Source of the DNA: Podospora comata | Taxonomy: Eukaryota; Ascomycota; Sordariomycetes; Sordariales; Podosporaceae | NCBI GenBank assembly: GCA_017354895.1 | Contig: CP071493.1 | Coordinates: 5,890,001 to 5,954,000, forward strand | DNA length: 64,000 nt | Direction: 5' to 3' | Shown here: one piece after another, positions 47,041 through 58,433 of the stretch | Layout of the letters: every line of letters begins with the position of its first letter | Position numbering within the stretch: position 1 is the first letter of the stretch | The notes under the pieces: model-generated | What the model was told of the DNA's origin: nothing | Database searches by the model: none | The model's input: the letters and a program-made list of their open reading frames with translations, nothing else | Program-made: the position numbers and the translations under genes

Positions 47041-49168
47041 ATGGTGCTCCGAAAGTTCGAGCTTGAGGCTAAGCTCAAAGACGACAACCAGCTTATTCAG
47101 ACTGGAGTCTTGCGAAATGAGCACCCCTTCGACACATCGCCAGAATTCCACGATTTTTTGATGGCATGTCGCCGCGGTGATTTGAAACGGTGTCAGGAGC
47201 TGATCTCTGAGGGCGTTAACATCAACAGCAAAGACGCTTACGATTATACCCCGCTCATCATTGTAAGTTGTCATTCTTTCTTCCTTGGTGTCCCAACCCC
47301 AAACACATCATACATTCCCTCCCATCTTACATACAACTGACTTGTAAAGGCCAGTCTCTGTGGTCATTATGAACTGGTTCAGCTGTTGTTGGAAAGCGGT
47401 GCGTCAACATCTCAGTCAACAAGCTCATAAGTCGAAATACTGACATCATTCAGGGGCCCTGGCCGACCCAGACTCGTTTGAGAGAGAAAGAGCTGTATAC
47501 AACGCCTTGAACAACAAGATTCGGAATTTGCTGCTTTCATATGATTACACCAAGACAGCGGATCCGTTGCAGTACTGGTCGACCCATATCACATCTCTGC
47601 TGTCTCGTGAGATTCCACCAACATCAGATATTACCCTGTCAGCACCAAACGAGGACTTTCACCTGCACAAGTTCATCCTATCAGCGAGGTCACCATATTT
47701 CAAGAGAAAGTTTGCGGAAGCGCCCGACACTACCACTTGGAAACTGTCTCACAACGTTCCTGTTGAGGCCTTCCGGATAGTCCTTCGCTATCTTTACTTG
47801 GGTGACCTCCCCCGAGATTTCGTCACCCCACGAAGCACCGTCACCGAGGAAGAGGTCTTCAAAGGCATCGACAAGCTCTGCAAGCAACTGGAAATCGACA
47901 AGCTTTGGGAAGCCGTCCTCTCCAATGACCGCCGACTAGCCCGCCAACGCCAGCAAGACGAAGTCGCCCGCGCACAAGATCAGATCTCGGCCTTCTTCCG
48001 GGACACAGTTCTAAAACACAAAATCGAAGTAGACACTCGCAAAGCCGGCCAGGTAAAATGGCCCCAGCACAACGCCATTTTTGCCAATGTATTCCTTCAA
48101 GCCGATGAGGAGCTCCCAGAGGATGACACCCCAGAAGAAGAAGAAGAAGAAAAAAAAGATGAATCTCACCCCCCAACTCCAAACGGAGGCGGCATCCCCA
48201 TCGGCCCAGCCGGCTCTTCCAAACCACCCACCAAAACCCCAAAGAAACCTCGGCGCTCAACCCTCTACCCAGTCCACAAACCCTTCCTGATCCGCTCCCC
48301 CTACTTCGCAACAATGTTCGCCTCCCCCTTTCTGGAGTCTCAACCCTCCTCCCACCTCCACATCATCCACATCGACTGCACCCCCCCAGTCCTAGAAGTA
48401 ATCCTCTCCTACCTCTACACCGAAGTCTCCACCTGCCCCCTCGAGCACGCCCTCGAGCTCCTTTACGCCTCCGACATGCTTCTGCTCGACGCACTCAAGT
48501 CAAAGGCCGCGGTCACGATTTCAACCCTCGGATCAGGCAACACCAACGCTTTGGTCGACCGCACGCACCACCACGATGATGGATCGACAACAAAGGAAAA
48601 GGTAGAGCAGGAACCGATCAACGTCTATGATGTTATCCACGCGGCGTGGGACTTGTCAGTTCAGCGGCTGGAGGAGTTTTGCGCGAGGTATCTGGCGAGC
48701 AGGCTTGAGGATTACATTGACGAGAAGGAGTTTCACGACTTGATCGCGGAGAGTGCGAGTAGGCTGAAGGCGAGGCAGGAGACGGACACGATCGAGTTGT
48801 TGGATGATATCAGGTATTATCTGGGGGAGAGGTTCAGGTTGAGGTTTGAGGGGGAGGGGTTGGAGGAGATGTTGGATGATGAGCAGTTTGCGGAGGAGGA
48901 GTATCAGGGGTTGGACCTGGAGGGACCGGATGTTGGGTTGGAGGAGTTGGCGATGACGTTGGGGGGAGGGGAGGATGCGGGTTATGTGGGGAATGGGGAT
49001 GAGGCCGTTGTTGAGGGGGTTGATAGGGAGGATGAAGGGGAAAGGGGGGGAGTGGTTACCTTGGGGGGGGAGGTGGTGGAGGATGAGTTTGCGAGTGATG
49101 CGGTGAATTATCATATTTTGGTGGAGAAGATTGATCGGATGTTGGAGAGTTTGAAGTTGGATGCCTGA
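47041..49168 (+). CDS. Ankyrin-repeat and double-BTB protein (ABTB1/BPOZ type)
   Basis: Three exons: 47041-47262, 47350-47398 (49 nt) and 47454-49168, with introns of 87 and 55 nt (GTAAGT and GTGCGT donors, CTGAC branch sites); 661 residues. Ankyrin repeats lie at about 30-110: EFHDFLMACRRGDLKRCQEL, DAYDYTPLIIASLCGHYELV and VQLLLESGALADPDS. A first BTB/POZ domain begins near 145 (DITLSAPNEDFHLHKFILSA) and a second near 355 (LYPVHKPFLIRSPYFATMF) through ~430. Between them is a Glu/Lys-rich acidic linker. The C-terminal part is helical, then very acidic and Gly-rich. The order ankyrin-BTB-BTB is that of mammalian ABTB1, whose relatives act as Cul3 adaptors and bind elongation factor 1A; such a role here is inference. 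The coding strand flips from C-rich to G-rich near 48600. Confidence 0.9.
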
Positions 49169-50737
49169 GGATTATATATATACGAGCAGATATTTTATGA
49201 TACTGTTGTGTCCTCGTCAATATGGACGACTTTTTTTTTTTTTGATGCTGTTGAAGATAGCTATGGGTGAGGAATTGTGACTGCAGGCTTGATTCAACTG
49301 GCGTAAAGCTGTACCTGTCCCAACTAGTTCAGGTCGTATAACCGATCTAGACCTTATTGAGCTGTCCTCTCGGCCTACATCATTGGGCGTAAAGTCTCGG
49401 TTAAACTGTCTGTGGTGTACCTCGGGGCTGAGAGATACAAGAGTACATCGACACTGGACTCAAACATTTCTCCGGGAATCAGCAGGCGAATGATTCGGTC
49501 AACTGTTGCGTAGTGGACACAAACGAGGGATTTTTATTCTTTTCAGTGTTTCCTTCTCCAGTCCGTTTCACGGGTACTGTAGGCGAAGCAGATCGAGAAG
49601 GTTCAAGCCACCGAAAGAGGCGCAGAAGAAAAGTCCGGATTCCACAACCCGGAGAACCGGATAAGGTCCACGGATGGCGTCAACCGGTGGATCTTTGACA
49701 GTCTTGGTTTTGGCCTGTTCCTGCCGCGAAGCCGATTCACCAGTGTGGCATCTTATCAGGTGTGATATGCCGCATGTTTGGTCGTTTCTGTTCTGTTGTA
49801 CCTGTTGGTTGGTTGGTTGGTTGGTTGGGTGTCAATATTCGTTGTCCTCAAAGGGAAAACCATGTCCGAATCCCATCCAGGCACTCCTGGGTATCTCCCT
49901 GACAGGCGACACGCAACCACATGCACCGATGTGTTGGTGGTCCCGGTGAGCATCCAGAGCTGCCGCCAAGATCAACAGAAGGGGAACTTGTGGGGGAAAG
50001 AGGTTCGGTTCCCGCCAAGTGCTCCAACTGGAACCCCGCACATGTTCCATTTCTCAGCACCGAGACCCCCAAATCCGAGAGAACACACCATGGAAGCTGG
50101 GGATATCAGCCAGTAAGGGATGGCTTCTATCTTCAGCCGTCTGCATGCTGCACACGCCTAGTAGCTGCTGCAGGTTGAAGAGGGCGTCCCCCTCCTCAGA
50201 CAGCAAAGAACACGAACACCTGCCGTCTTGAGACCCAACCTCCCACCCCCTCCACCGCTTCTGCCCTGATCTCCATGCCTCTCGGTGGTTACACTTGTCT
50301 TGGACCTCACGTGTCCGCATATCTGTGGTTTTTTATTTCCTTGCTTTGAACGTTTCGAAGCTCTTTTGTGAACAATCAAGTTCCAAAGCTTAGCTTCCTG
50401 TTCACGATAAACTAGCTACATAGCTAGCGGCTTCATCCCATCTCTTCCCACCCATTTGCGGTCAAGCAGCTTGTTGTTCTTGGACCTTTTGCCTTCCCTC
50501 TTTTCCCCGCGCGCGCGCTGTCATAGCCACCCTTCAAAAGGCTGGGCCGTCTCTGCTGTCACTGTACAGCATTGTTGTTGTTGCTGCTGTTGCTGTAGCT
50601 ATTGCCGAATCTATCTTATCGTCAAGGTACCTGACCGTTTGCCGTGATACAAGTGCGAGCTTGTTGAATTTCTTGAGCTTTGCCATTCTCGATTCCGAAT
50701 TCCCTCGTCTCTCTCGCCAGCTCTCAGCTCCTCTAGA
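49169..50737. other. Intergenic, no gene seen (1.6 kb)
   Basis: Spacer between two plus-strand genes. Short overlapping frames on both strands show no domain. It contains a GGTT repeat and, at the right end, the leader of the next gene. Confidence 0.55.
49805..49828 (+). repeat. (GGTT)n tetranucleotide repeat
   Basis: Six TTGG units in non-coding DNA. Confidence 0.8.
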
Positions 50738-51564
50738 ATGGCAACCATGATCGACAACGACGCCATCCCCTCCTACAGCCGAACAACTCTCGACGCCCTC
50801 TCCCCCGAAGACTTCGAAACAGCCTCCATTCGCTCCGCGGCTCCCTCGTACAGTAAGTCCCTCAGCTTTCCCCCCATCCCTTCCCTATTCCCCCAGTACT
50901 AACTCTCCCTTCAGCTAGCGACGCTCCCAGTTATCACACCTTAAACCCCCACCCAGACCCAACACCCCCCTATTCCCCCCCTCCCCCATCCTCCTCCTCC
51001 ACGTCCCCTTCTTCCCTCCCCCCCTTACTCCCCCCATCAACCTCCCCCACTCCCACCCGGGGCCTCCCCCCGGTGCCCACCGGCCCAATCCCCTCCCCCT
51101 CCCTATCCCTATCCTCCTTCCGCATCCCCTCCTGGTCCCCATCCAACCCCCAAGCGCGTCACTACCACAACGTCGCCCTCCGCCGTGCCGCCTCGTCGTC
51201 GACCTCGTCGCCGAACAACGCCTCCCAGGAGACACTGAGAAGAGTCATGCTGGAGCGCATAGAGGAGGAGGAGTCCCGCCGGAGAATCAGACCGTTGGAA
51301 GACCCGTATCTGGTTGGGGAGGCAGCCGCCTCGAGGGCGAGGCAGGAGAGGTTGGCGAGGGAGAATGGGGATGATATCCTGATCAGGGAGAACAGGAGGT
51401 GGGATTGGTTTCTGAGGCAGATGAAGGAGCGGGAGGAGCGAGAGGAGAGGATAAGGCGGCTGGGGGGAGGGGGGGCAAGTGGAGAGGGGAGCGGTGGGAG
51501 GACTGGGTTTGGCATTGTTGGGAGGGGGGGGAGGTTGGCCTTTAGGGTTGGGGGGAGGTCGTGA
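50738..51564 (+). CDS. Small Pro-rich, charged protein of unknown function
   Basis: Exon 1 is 50738-50852, the intron 50853-50914 (GTAAGT donor, TACTAACT branch site, TTCAG acceptor), exon 2 50915-51564; 254 residues. The N-terminus (MATMIDNDAIPSYSRTTLDA) is followed by a repeated APSY motif (SAAPSYS, SDAPSYH) split by the intron, then a long Pro/Ser/Thr-rich segment (~45-130) that is probably disordered. The last third is highly charged and helical: SQETLRRVMLERIEEEESRR, then ENRRWDWFLRQMKEREER, ending in a Gly/Arg-rich tail. There is no signal peptide or membrane segment, so a cytosolic or nuclear adaptor-like protein is plausible. No family is recognised. The two-exon model keeps frame and the two APSY copies match across the junction, which supports it. 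Confidence 0.8.
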
Positions 51565-52366
51565 TTGATTGGTGAGGTGAAGGCGGCGGTTTCCATCTAT
51601 AAAAAAGGGGGGGATACACGGCCCCCCCCTTTTCATGTTGCCAAGGATTGTGGTCTTTGGGTCTCTTGCTTCGTTTCTTTTACCGTTCATTTCGGGATGC
51701 CAATTTTGGGAAACATTTTTGGGTTGCATTGGGTCGGTATCCCTTTCTTATTTTTCTGTTCTTTTCTTCTCTCGTAAACGAGAAACATTAGAGACGGCGT
51801 TTTGTTTTTGGAGGCATCTGGCATGTGCTTCGGAACGCATTTTCATCAACATCATCGCTGGGTTGGACGATGGAGCATTTTGCTGCGTATTTCTGGAGGA
51901 AACACTTTTTCTTCTCTGTTTGGGGTGTAAAAAGTTAGGTTTAGTCTGTATCCCGAGGAGGAGAACTCTTCTAGTTAGTCTGGCTAGCCAGGAAACTCAA
52001 TTTGAAAGCAATGGATTCTACTTTGTTTGGTGTCTGCTAGTTCCCAGAGTGACGGGTGCTCGAGCCGACTTACGAACCAGACTAGGGTGACACTATTGTT
52101 TGATGATGATAACGGACTTGCTCAAGGTCTAGTGTATTTCTTACACTCCAAAAAAGTGGCAGGGTCTATTTCTCGTATCGAATTCTGTAACCCTGTTTGT
52201 CGCCTCCGTCATTCATCCCATGATGCCTATATAAACAAGTAAACATCCGTCAACGCCGGGCCAAATGCTACTGATAACCGCCTCTCACCAGCCGCGTCTC
52301 GGCTTGTTATACACTGTTGTTGTACAAATTGTACCTTCGCTCGCTTCTCCGGTAAACAAATGACCC
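51565..52366. other. Convergent intergenic region
   Basis: This 0.8-kb region between the Pro-rich protein gene and the V-ATPase c gene is T-rich on the plus strand and carries both 3' untranslated regions. No gene is seen. Confidence 0.6.
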
Positions 52367-53064
52367 TTAGCCCTTGCTCTTGGTGTTGAGAATGAGACCG
52401 ACGATGAGGCTGGAGATGATGGTTAGCACCAGCAGAGTCAGTTGTTGAGAGGTAGAACATACCCATAAAGACCAAGAACTTCTCCGAAAATGAGAATAAG
52501 CACCATGCCGACAAACACTCTCGACTGTTGCATGTACGATCTGACACCCTTGTCGCCAACAACGCCAATGCAGTAACCGGCGGCGAGACCTGTGAGTCCG
52601 ACTGACAGCCCACAGGCAAGATGCATGAAGCCGTTGAACAGGCTGTAATTGGCACCCCCGGCATCAGGTGGCGCAAGGTCCTGGGCGATCAGGACTGAGA
52701 TGACGAGGGCGTAGACGGCGATGATACCCGACATGACGACGGGGATCAGACACTTCATGATCAGGTCTGGCCTGAAGGTGCCCACACCCGCGATACCAAT
52801 GCCGGCCTTTGCGGTACCATATGCTGCACCCATGCCTGTGATGACGATGTCTTGTTAGTATGTCTTCGGATTCGCTGAGGATATTTCGGTGGAGATTTCG
52901 AGAGATGGGTTGAACATACTGCCAAAGATCATGGCTGCAGCGATGCCGGCCTGGAAGAGAGTCTGTCAGCAAGCTTGCGATATGCGACAGCCAACAACAC
53001 CGGGAACTGGACTTACCATTCCGAAGAAGGGCGCGAACTTGGGGGAGAGCTCCGAGTCAGCCAT
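52367..53064 (-). CDS. vma-3: V-type ATPase proteolipid subunit c
   Basis: Four exons: 53064-53017 (48 nt), 52950-52920 (31 nt), 52835-52463 (373 nt) and 52409-52367 (43 nt), joined by introns with GTAAGT/GTATGT donors and one perfect TACTAAC branch site; 164 residues. This is the ring subunit of the vacuolar proton pump's V0 sector. Four hydrophobic helices are visible: [59 protein letters not shown] and [20 protein letters not shown]. The essential proton-carrying glutamate is in [11 protein letters not shown] (Glu145). Length is close to the 160-161 residues usual in fungi. The ATG at 53064 gives the familiar start [15 protein letters not shown]. Assignment is secure; very short exons are normal for this gene in fungi. 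Confidence 0.96.
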
Positions 53065-54363
53065 GGTGAGATGTCTCCAATTCAAGACGGATTCGGGTTG
53101 TAGATGACGGCTAGAAGCGAATGGGCGACGATAAAGGTGGACGTCGGCCAGGCGTAGGGGTTTGGGAGAGCTCGACGTTGTTGTCTCTGCCTCCAGTGCA
53201 CTGCACGACAAACAGCACGGCACAGCTTGGATGTTACGAAGCCGCCAAGGCCAAGCACCACCCGCAGCTTGGGGGAGCCGTTCAGTGCTAACCTGCCAAG
53301 ATCAGCCTTCCCTTTGCTCCAGGTGACGGCGCACGTGATATTTCAGTTGGCTTGGAATACCTTGTTTACCGTTACACAGGGTCACAGTGCCACAGAGCTT
53401 GATTTGGGGCCACCTGCATCATCGCCAACCAGACGCGATAAGCAAAACAGTCCGGAAACTTTCGCTCACCTGGTTGGATAAACACGCGTCGTCGTTTTTT
53501 TTTTTTTTTTTTGTTTCTTTGTTTTGCACCTGTGTCTGTGAGACTCACCAAAACTGGTTCAGCTGACCACATGGAATATACGGGATAATGCGAGAAATTA
53601 ATCATTGAGGTGCTTATCATGTTGACCTAACGTAAGGTAACTAACTGTAATTCGAGATTGCCTTGAAATTTAGGCCCAAGGTGGAAGAGACAGACAGGGG
53701 CGGCGGGATGCTGCGCCCACTCTCCGGCATCCACCCTTGAGGCCCTGTAAGGACCACTTTGGCCTCGCTGGGTGTGAATGCTCTCCTTTCTGTCGAGAGA
53801 TTGATCGTGTCGCCATCTGATATCGTGTCCTGCCCATTTCCATTCTCTTGAACAGTCGGTGAGGGATGCGTCCGTACATCTAATCGGCCGCTGTGCACCC
53901 CCGAGCCAACCACTCAGAAGCTACCGGCTCCTAGGCCCATCCGGCCAAAAATTGTCGTTAGGGGGCAACGTCCAATAACGTCAGCTCTGGCCGTCTGTGA
54001 CACCGACCGGAAACAATCTCGACGAACGGCAGCCCTTCTCCGACGACACACGTTCCTTTACCTGCCATTACCTACAATACTCCAGCGATAGCCAGCCGTT
54101 GGCAACGGATACACCGTGGTTGTCAGGAGCACACTGGGCTTTTGTAGCTGGCCGAGACCATCGTTTGCCTGCCCTGTGAGGTGCGACATCTAGACCAGAC
54201 CGTTCCCCGTCGAGGTAGCCGGCGAGACGTCGACACCGAGATACGAGTAAGTTTATTTCCTTCCCCACTTTTTGCTTCCATTCTCGAACAGGAGAGCATC
54301 CCGCCGCCTATCTACTAGAATACCCAACCCAGATTCGGCTGCTGATGGGATACACACGCAGAC
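53065..54363. promoter_or_regulatory. Divergent promoter region of vma-3 and the Rho1 GEF
   Basis: The region is 1.3 kb with no gene. It holds an 18-base T run and, at 54247-54291, a possible short leader intron of the GEF gene (GTAAGT donor, AACAG acceptor, 45 nt), which is unusually short and so doubtful. Confidence 0.45.
53495..53512 (+). repeat. Homopolymer T18
   Basis: Eighteen consecutive thymines in the vma-3/GEF intergenic region. Poly(dA:dT) tracts often exclude nucleosomes from fungal promoters; that role here is inference. Confidence 0.8.
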
Positions 54364-57300
54364 ATGGCCGATTATCAACCGGACCGAGTGCCACAGTCAA
54401 GGCATCACCAGCAGGGACATGCCGACACCTACCAGCGAGATGCCGCTTTCTCCAACATCTTTGGCGCCGCACCGCCCCCGGGCCGTTCGCAGACTATGAC
54501 CTCGTCCGTCCACCCGCCCGAATTCATGCAACCGGGTCGCACTCAAACTATGACATCCACTTCGGGCATGTCGGACATGCAGCGACCTCCGCCTCAACGG
54601 CCACCTCATGGCGGGGGAGGAGGAGGAGGAGGATACGGCGGGCCTATGCCGCGACAGCGGCCGAACGACCGAGGAGGGTACGACTACTACCAGGCGCAAG
54701 GTCAACCGCGCTCGGCTTCGACCGGAAACCAGGTCCCGTCGCCCCAGTTTCTTCAGCAACAGCAACAACGGCGCCCCTTCCCCGGAAGCCCGCCGCCGCA
54801 GCAGGGGCAACAGGGCTACCCGCCTCAGCACTATAACCAGCAATATCAGCAGCAACCGCCGCCGCGCAGGCCACCTCAGGGGTCGCCACCCCAGGACTAT
54901 CACAGCCCTCAGCAAACCGCAACCCAACGGTTCTACCAAGGCGGCAGACCCGCTCCGGCGATGAATGCCGACCCCTATCGATCTCAGTCTCTGGCGAGCT
55001 ATCCGAGAGGACCCCCGATGTATCAACCTCCTCCGCAACAATACCAGCAACAAGCCCCATCTGCCAACGCCCTTCGCAATGCTCAGTATAGTAACCAGCA
55101 CTCGGCGCGGACCACCGCACAGGGCCGGGTTGTACCCGAGAGACACTTTGAGGATCGTTCCAATACCATGACCGGTTATCCCTCCCACGATCGAGATTCT
55201 CACCAGACGATGAGTGGCCGCGTGATTCCGAATAGAAGGCCGGCGGGGCGCGACAGTAGCGGTGGTCATTCGGTGACGGCAGACTATCTGGCCAATAGCT
55301 CGCATAGCTCGCCAAATCCAGGGCATGCTATGGGGTACGGCCCCCCCGGATCTCAGACAAGGACGGTCAGTATGGCCTCCTCAGTTGGAAACGACAGCCA
55401 AAGGACAATGTCGATGGCCAGCACCATCACACCTTCGATAGCCCCAACAGACAGAAGCGACACTACGATTGTTCAGAGGTCATCTGTAGGCAGTGAGAGA
55501 CCACCGACAGCCAGAATTCGGCCACCAATTGTGTACCCGGCTCTCCTATCTCGTGTTGCCGAGTGTTTCCGGCGAAAGATTGTGGTGGGAGACAGGACCA
55601 AGAACGAACTGACATACACCAACGCCTTCAGCGGTGCCGAGGCGGTTGATGTTTTGTCTTACATTATCAGAACCACAGATCGAAACCTGGCTTTGCTACT
55701 GGGGCGCGCACTCGACGCACAAAAGTTCTTTCACGACGTCCAGTACGAACATAGGTTGCGCGACTCGACCTACGAAATGTACCAGTTCCGCGAGACGATG
55801 TCGGACGAAGCGAACGAGGAACCGGGGGTGAACGGTGTCTTTGTACTGCTCTCCGAGTGTTACTCTCCAACTTGCACCAGAGATCAACTGTGCTATTCTA
55901 TTGCATGCCCAAGACGACTGGAGCAGGTGTCTAGGCTCAAGCTGACTATGGGTCCTGGTCTCAAAAGAGAAGGAGAGGCCACGGTTGGTGACGATGATGT
56001 TGATCAAACAGACGAACAAAGACTCTGGATCAACACCGTTCCCAAGGAGATTGCTGACAGCATCGGAGATCGTGAAAAGAAGAGACAGGAGGTTATTGCG
56101 GAAGTCTGCTACACGGAAAGAGATTTCGTCAAGGACTTGGAGTATCTTCGTGACTTTTGGATCTTCCCACTGCGTGGAAAGATCAACGGCATGTCGCCAC
56201 TTCCACCACAGAGACGGGAAAAGGTGGTCAAGACGATTTTCAGCAATATCATCGATCCGCCAAGTATCCACGCCGTCAGCTCCAAGTTTGCCAGGGCACT
56301 TACGGAGCGTCAGCAAAAGACGCCGGTTGTCAAAAACATTGGTGACGTGTTCCTGGAGTATGTGCCGCACTTCGAGCCGTTCATTCACTACGGTTCCAAG
56401 CAGCTGGAGGGCAAGCACGAGTTCGAAAATGAACGGGCCATAAACAAGGACTTTGCGCTTTTTGTGGATGAAATTGAACGGCGGAGGGAGTCGAGGAAAC
56501 TGGAACTGAACGGTTACCTGACAAAACCGACGACGAGGCTGGCCAGGTATCCGTTGCTGTTGGAGAACGTCTTGAAATACACTGAAGACGGCAACCCTGA
56601 TAAGGAGGACATTCCCAAGGTGCTGACCTTGATCCGTGATTTCCTCAGCAGGGTGAATGCCGAGTCTGGAAAGGCTGAGAATCGTTTCAACTTGCGCAGA
56701 CTTCACGAGAACCTAAAGTTCCGTCCCAACGAAAGGGTCGACTTGAAGCTCACACATGAGGGCCGTGAGATGGTGTACAAGACTCAGTTCAAAAAGACGC
56801 CGACGGAAACGACAGCCGATATCACTGCTTACTTGTTTGACCATGCTATCCTTTTGGTTCGGATCAAACAGGTGGGCAAGACGGAGGACATTAAAGCGTA
56901 TAGGAGGGTAAGTGATCGGGACAGGATGTTCTTAGACACAGGGCTAACATGGCTCTAGCCGATTCCGCTGGAGCTTCTTTCCATCAAGGAGATGGACGAG
57001 GTTATTCCGCAGTCTGGTTCCGTTAAGAGGACATCGTCTAGTTTACTGCCTCTTCGCGCGGCCAATGACACCAAAAAGGGCGAATGGCCCGTCACTTTCC
57101 GGCATCTAGGCAAGAACGGTTACGAGCTGACGCTGTATGCTTCGAGCCAGTCCGGACGACAGAAGTGGCTCGAGTTCATCGATGCTGCGCAGTCCAAGCT
57201 GAGAGCCCGTGCCGACTTCTTCAACACGACTGTCATCTCGTCTGGCTTCTTCTCGCCCCAGAACAAGATCAACTGCATCACACCTTTCGATGGCGGTCGC

Positions 57301-58433
57301 AAGCTTATTTACGGTACCGACAGCGGCATCTACATGTCGGATCGTCGCGCCAGGGACGGAAACGCAGCACCGCGCCGTGTGATAGACGTGACGGGTGTGA
57401 CGCAGGTTGATGTCCTGGAAGAATATCAGCTTCTGCTGGTTCTCTCCAACAAGTCGCTGTTGTCGTATCAGCTCGGCGCGCTGGATCCCAACGAGCCGCT
57501 CTCGTCCAAGAGGGCCAAGAAGATTCAGAACCACTGTAACTTCTTCAAGTCGGGTATCTGTCTGGGGAGACATCTTGTCTGCTGCGTCCGTAGCAGCGCG
57601 CTGTCTACCACGATCAAGGTCTACGAACCGAACGACGCCATGTCCCGCACCAAGAAGCAAAAAGGTCTCTCCAAAATGTTCAACGCCGGCCAGGACGAAC
57701 TCAAGCCGTTCAAGGAGTTTTACATCCCCACCGAATCGACGTCGGTTCACTTCCTCAAATCCAAACTGTGTGTCGCCTGCGCTAGAGGGTTTGAAGTTGT
57801 TTCTCTCGAAACGCTGGAAACACAATCGCTGCTCGACCAAGCCGACACGTCACTGGACTTCGTGTCGAGGAAGGAAGGGGTCAAGCCTATTCACATTGAG
57901 CGCCTTAACGGGGAGTTTTTGCTGAATTACAGCGAGTTTTCGTTTTATGTGAACAGGAACGGGTGGAGGGCGAAGCCGGAGTGGAGGCTGGACTGGGAAG
58001 GGTCACCGCAGGCGTTTGCGTTGAGCTACCCGTGGATTCTGGCGTTTGAGCCGAACTTCATCGAGCTGAGGCATTTGGAGAATCTGTCGGTGCATATTGT
58101 GCCGCATAGGAACTTGAGGATGCTGCATTGCAGCACGCATGAGGTGAGTTTCAACTCTGTTGACACTTGACATTGGACTTTACAAGTTTGTGTTGAGAGA
58201 GAATGGCTGTGAACTAACGGGTTGTACAGATCTTGTTTGCGTACGAGGATGAGCAAGGACAGGATGTGGTTGGGGCGATTGACTTTTGGAAGAGCCAGAG
58301 GGGGAGTATGTACCCTGTTGATGGGGCGGCGCCGGCAGCGTTGCCGTCGACAGAGGGGGGTGGCCAAGGGGCGGCGTCGGGTACTTCGGGGCAGCAGCAG
58401 CAGCAGCCGCCTAGGTTGACGGTGAATATTTAA
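54364..58433 (+). CDS. Rho1 guanine nucleotide exchange factor (Rom2/Rgf type: DEP-DH-PH-CNH)
   Basis: Three exons: 54364-56907, 56959-58143 and 58230-58433, with introns of 51 and 86 nt (GTAAGT and GTGAGT donors); 1310 residues. Residues 1-380 are disordered, Gln/Pro/Gly-rich, with repeated TMT/TMS motifs. A DEP domain lies at ~390-475 (AFSGAEAVDVLSYIIRTTDR). The DH (RhoGEF) domain at ~573-765 opens with RQEVIAEVCYTERDFVKDLE and contains YLTKPTTRLARYPLLLENVL, the core of its last long helix. A PH domain follows (~790-930) and a citron-homology domain (~970-1270) that starts at INCITPFDGGRKLIYGTDSG. The layout matches yeast Rom1/2 and fission-yeast Rgf proteins, which load GTP on Rho1 to run the cell-wall integrity pathway and glucan synthase at growth sites. 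The third exon is short and ends in a Gln run before LTVNI. Confidence 0.95.
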
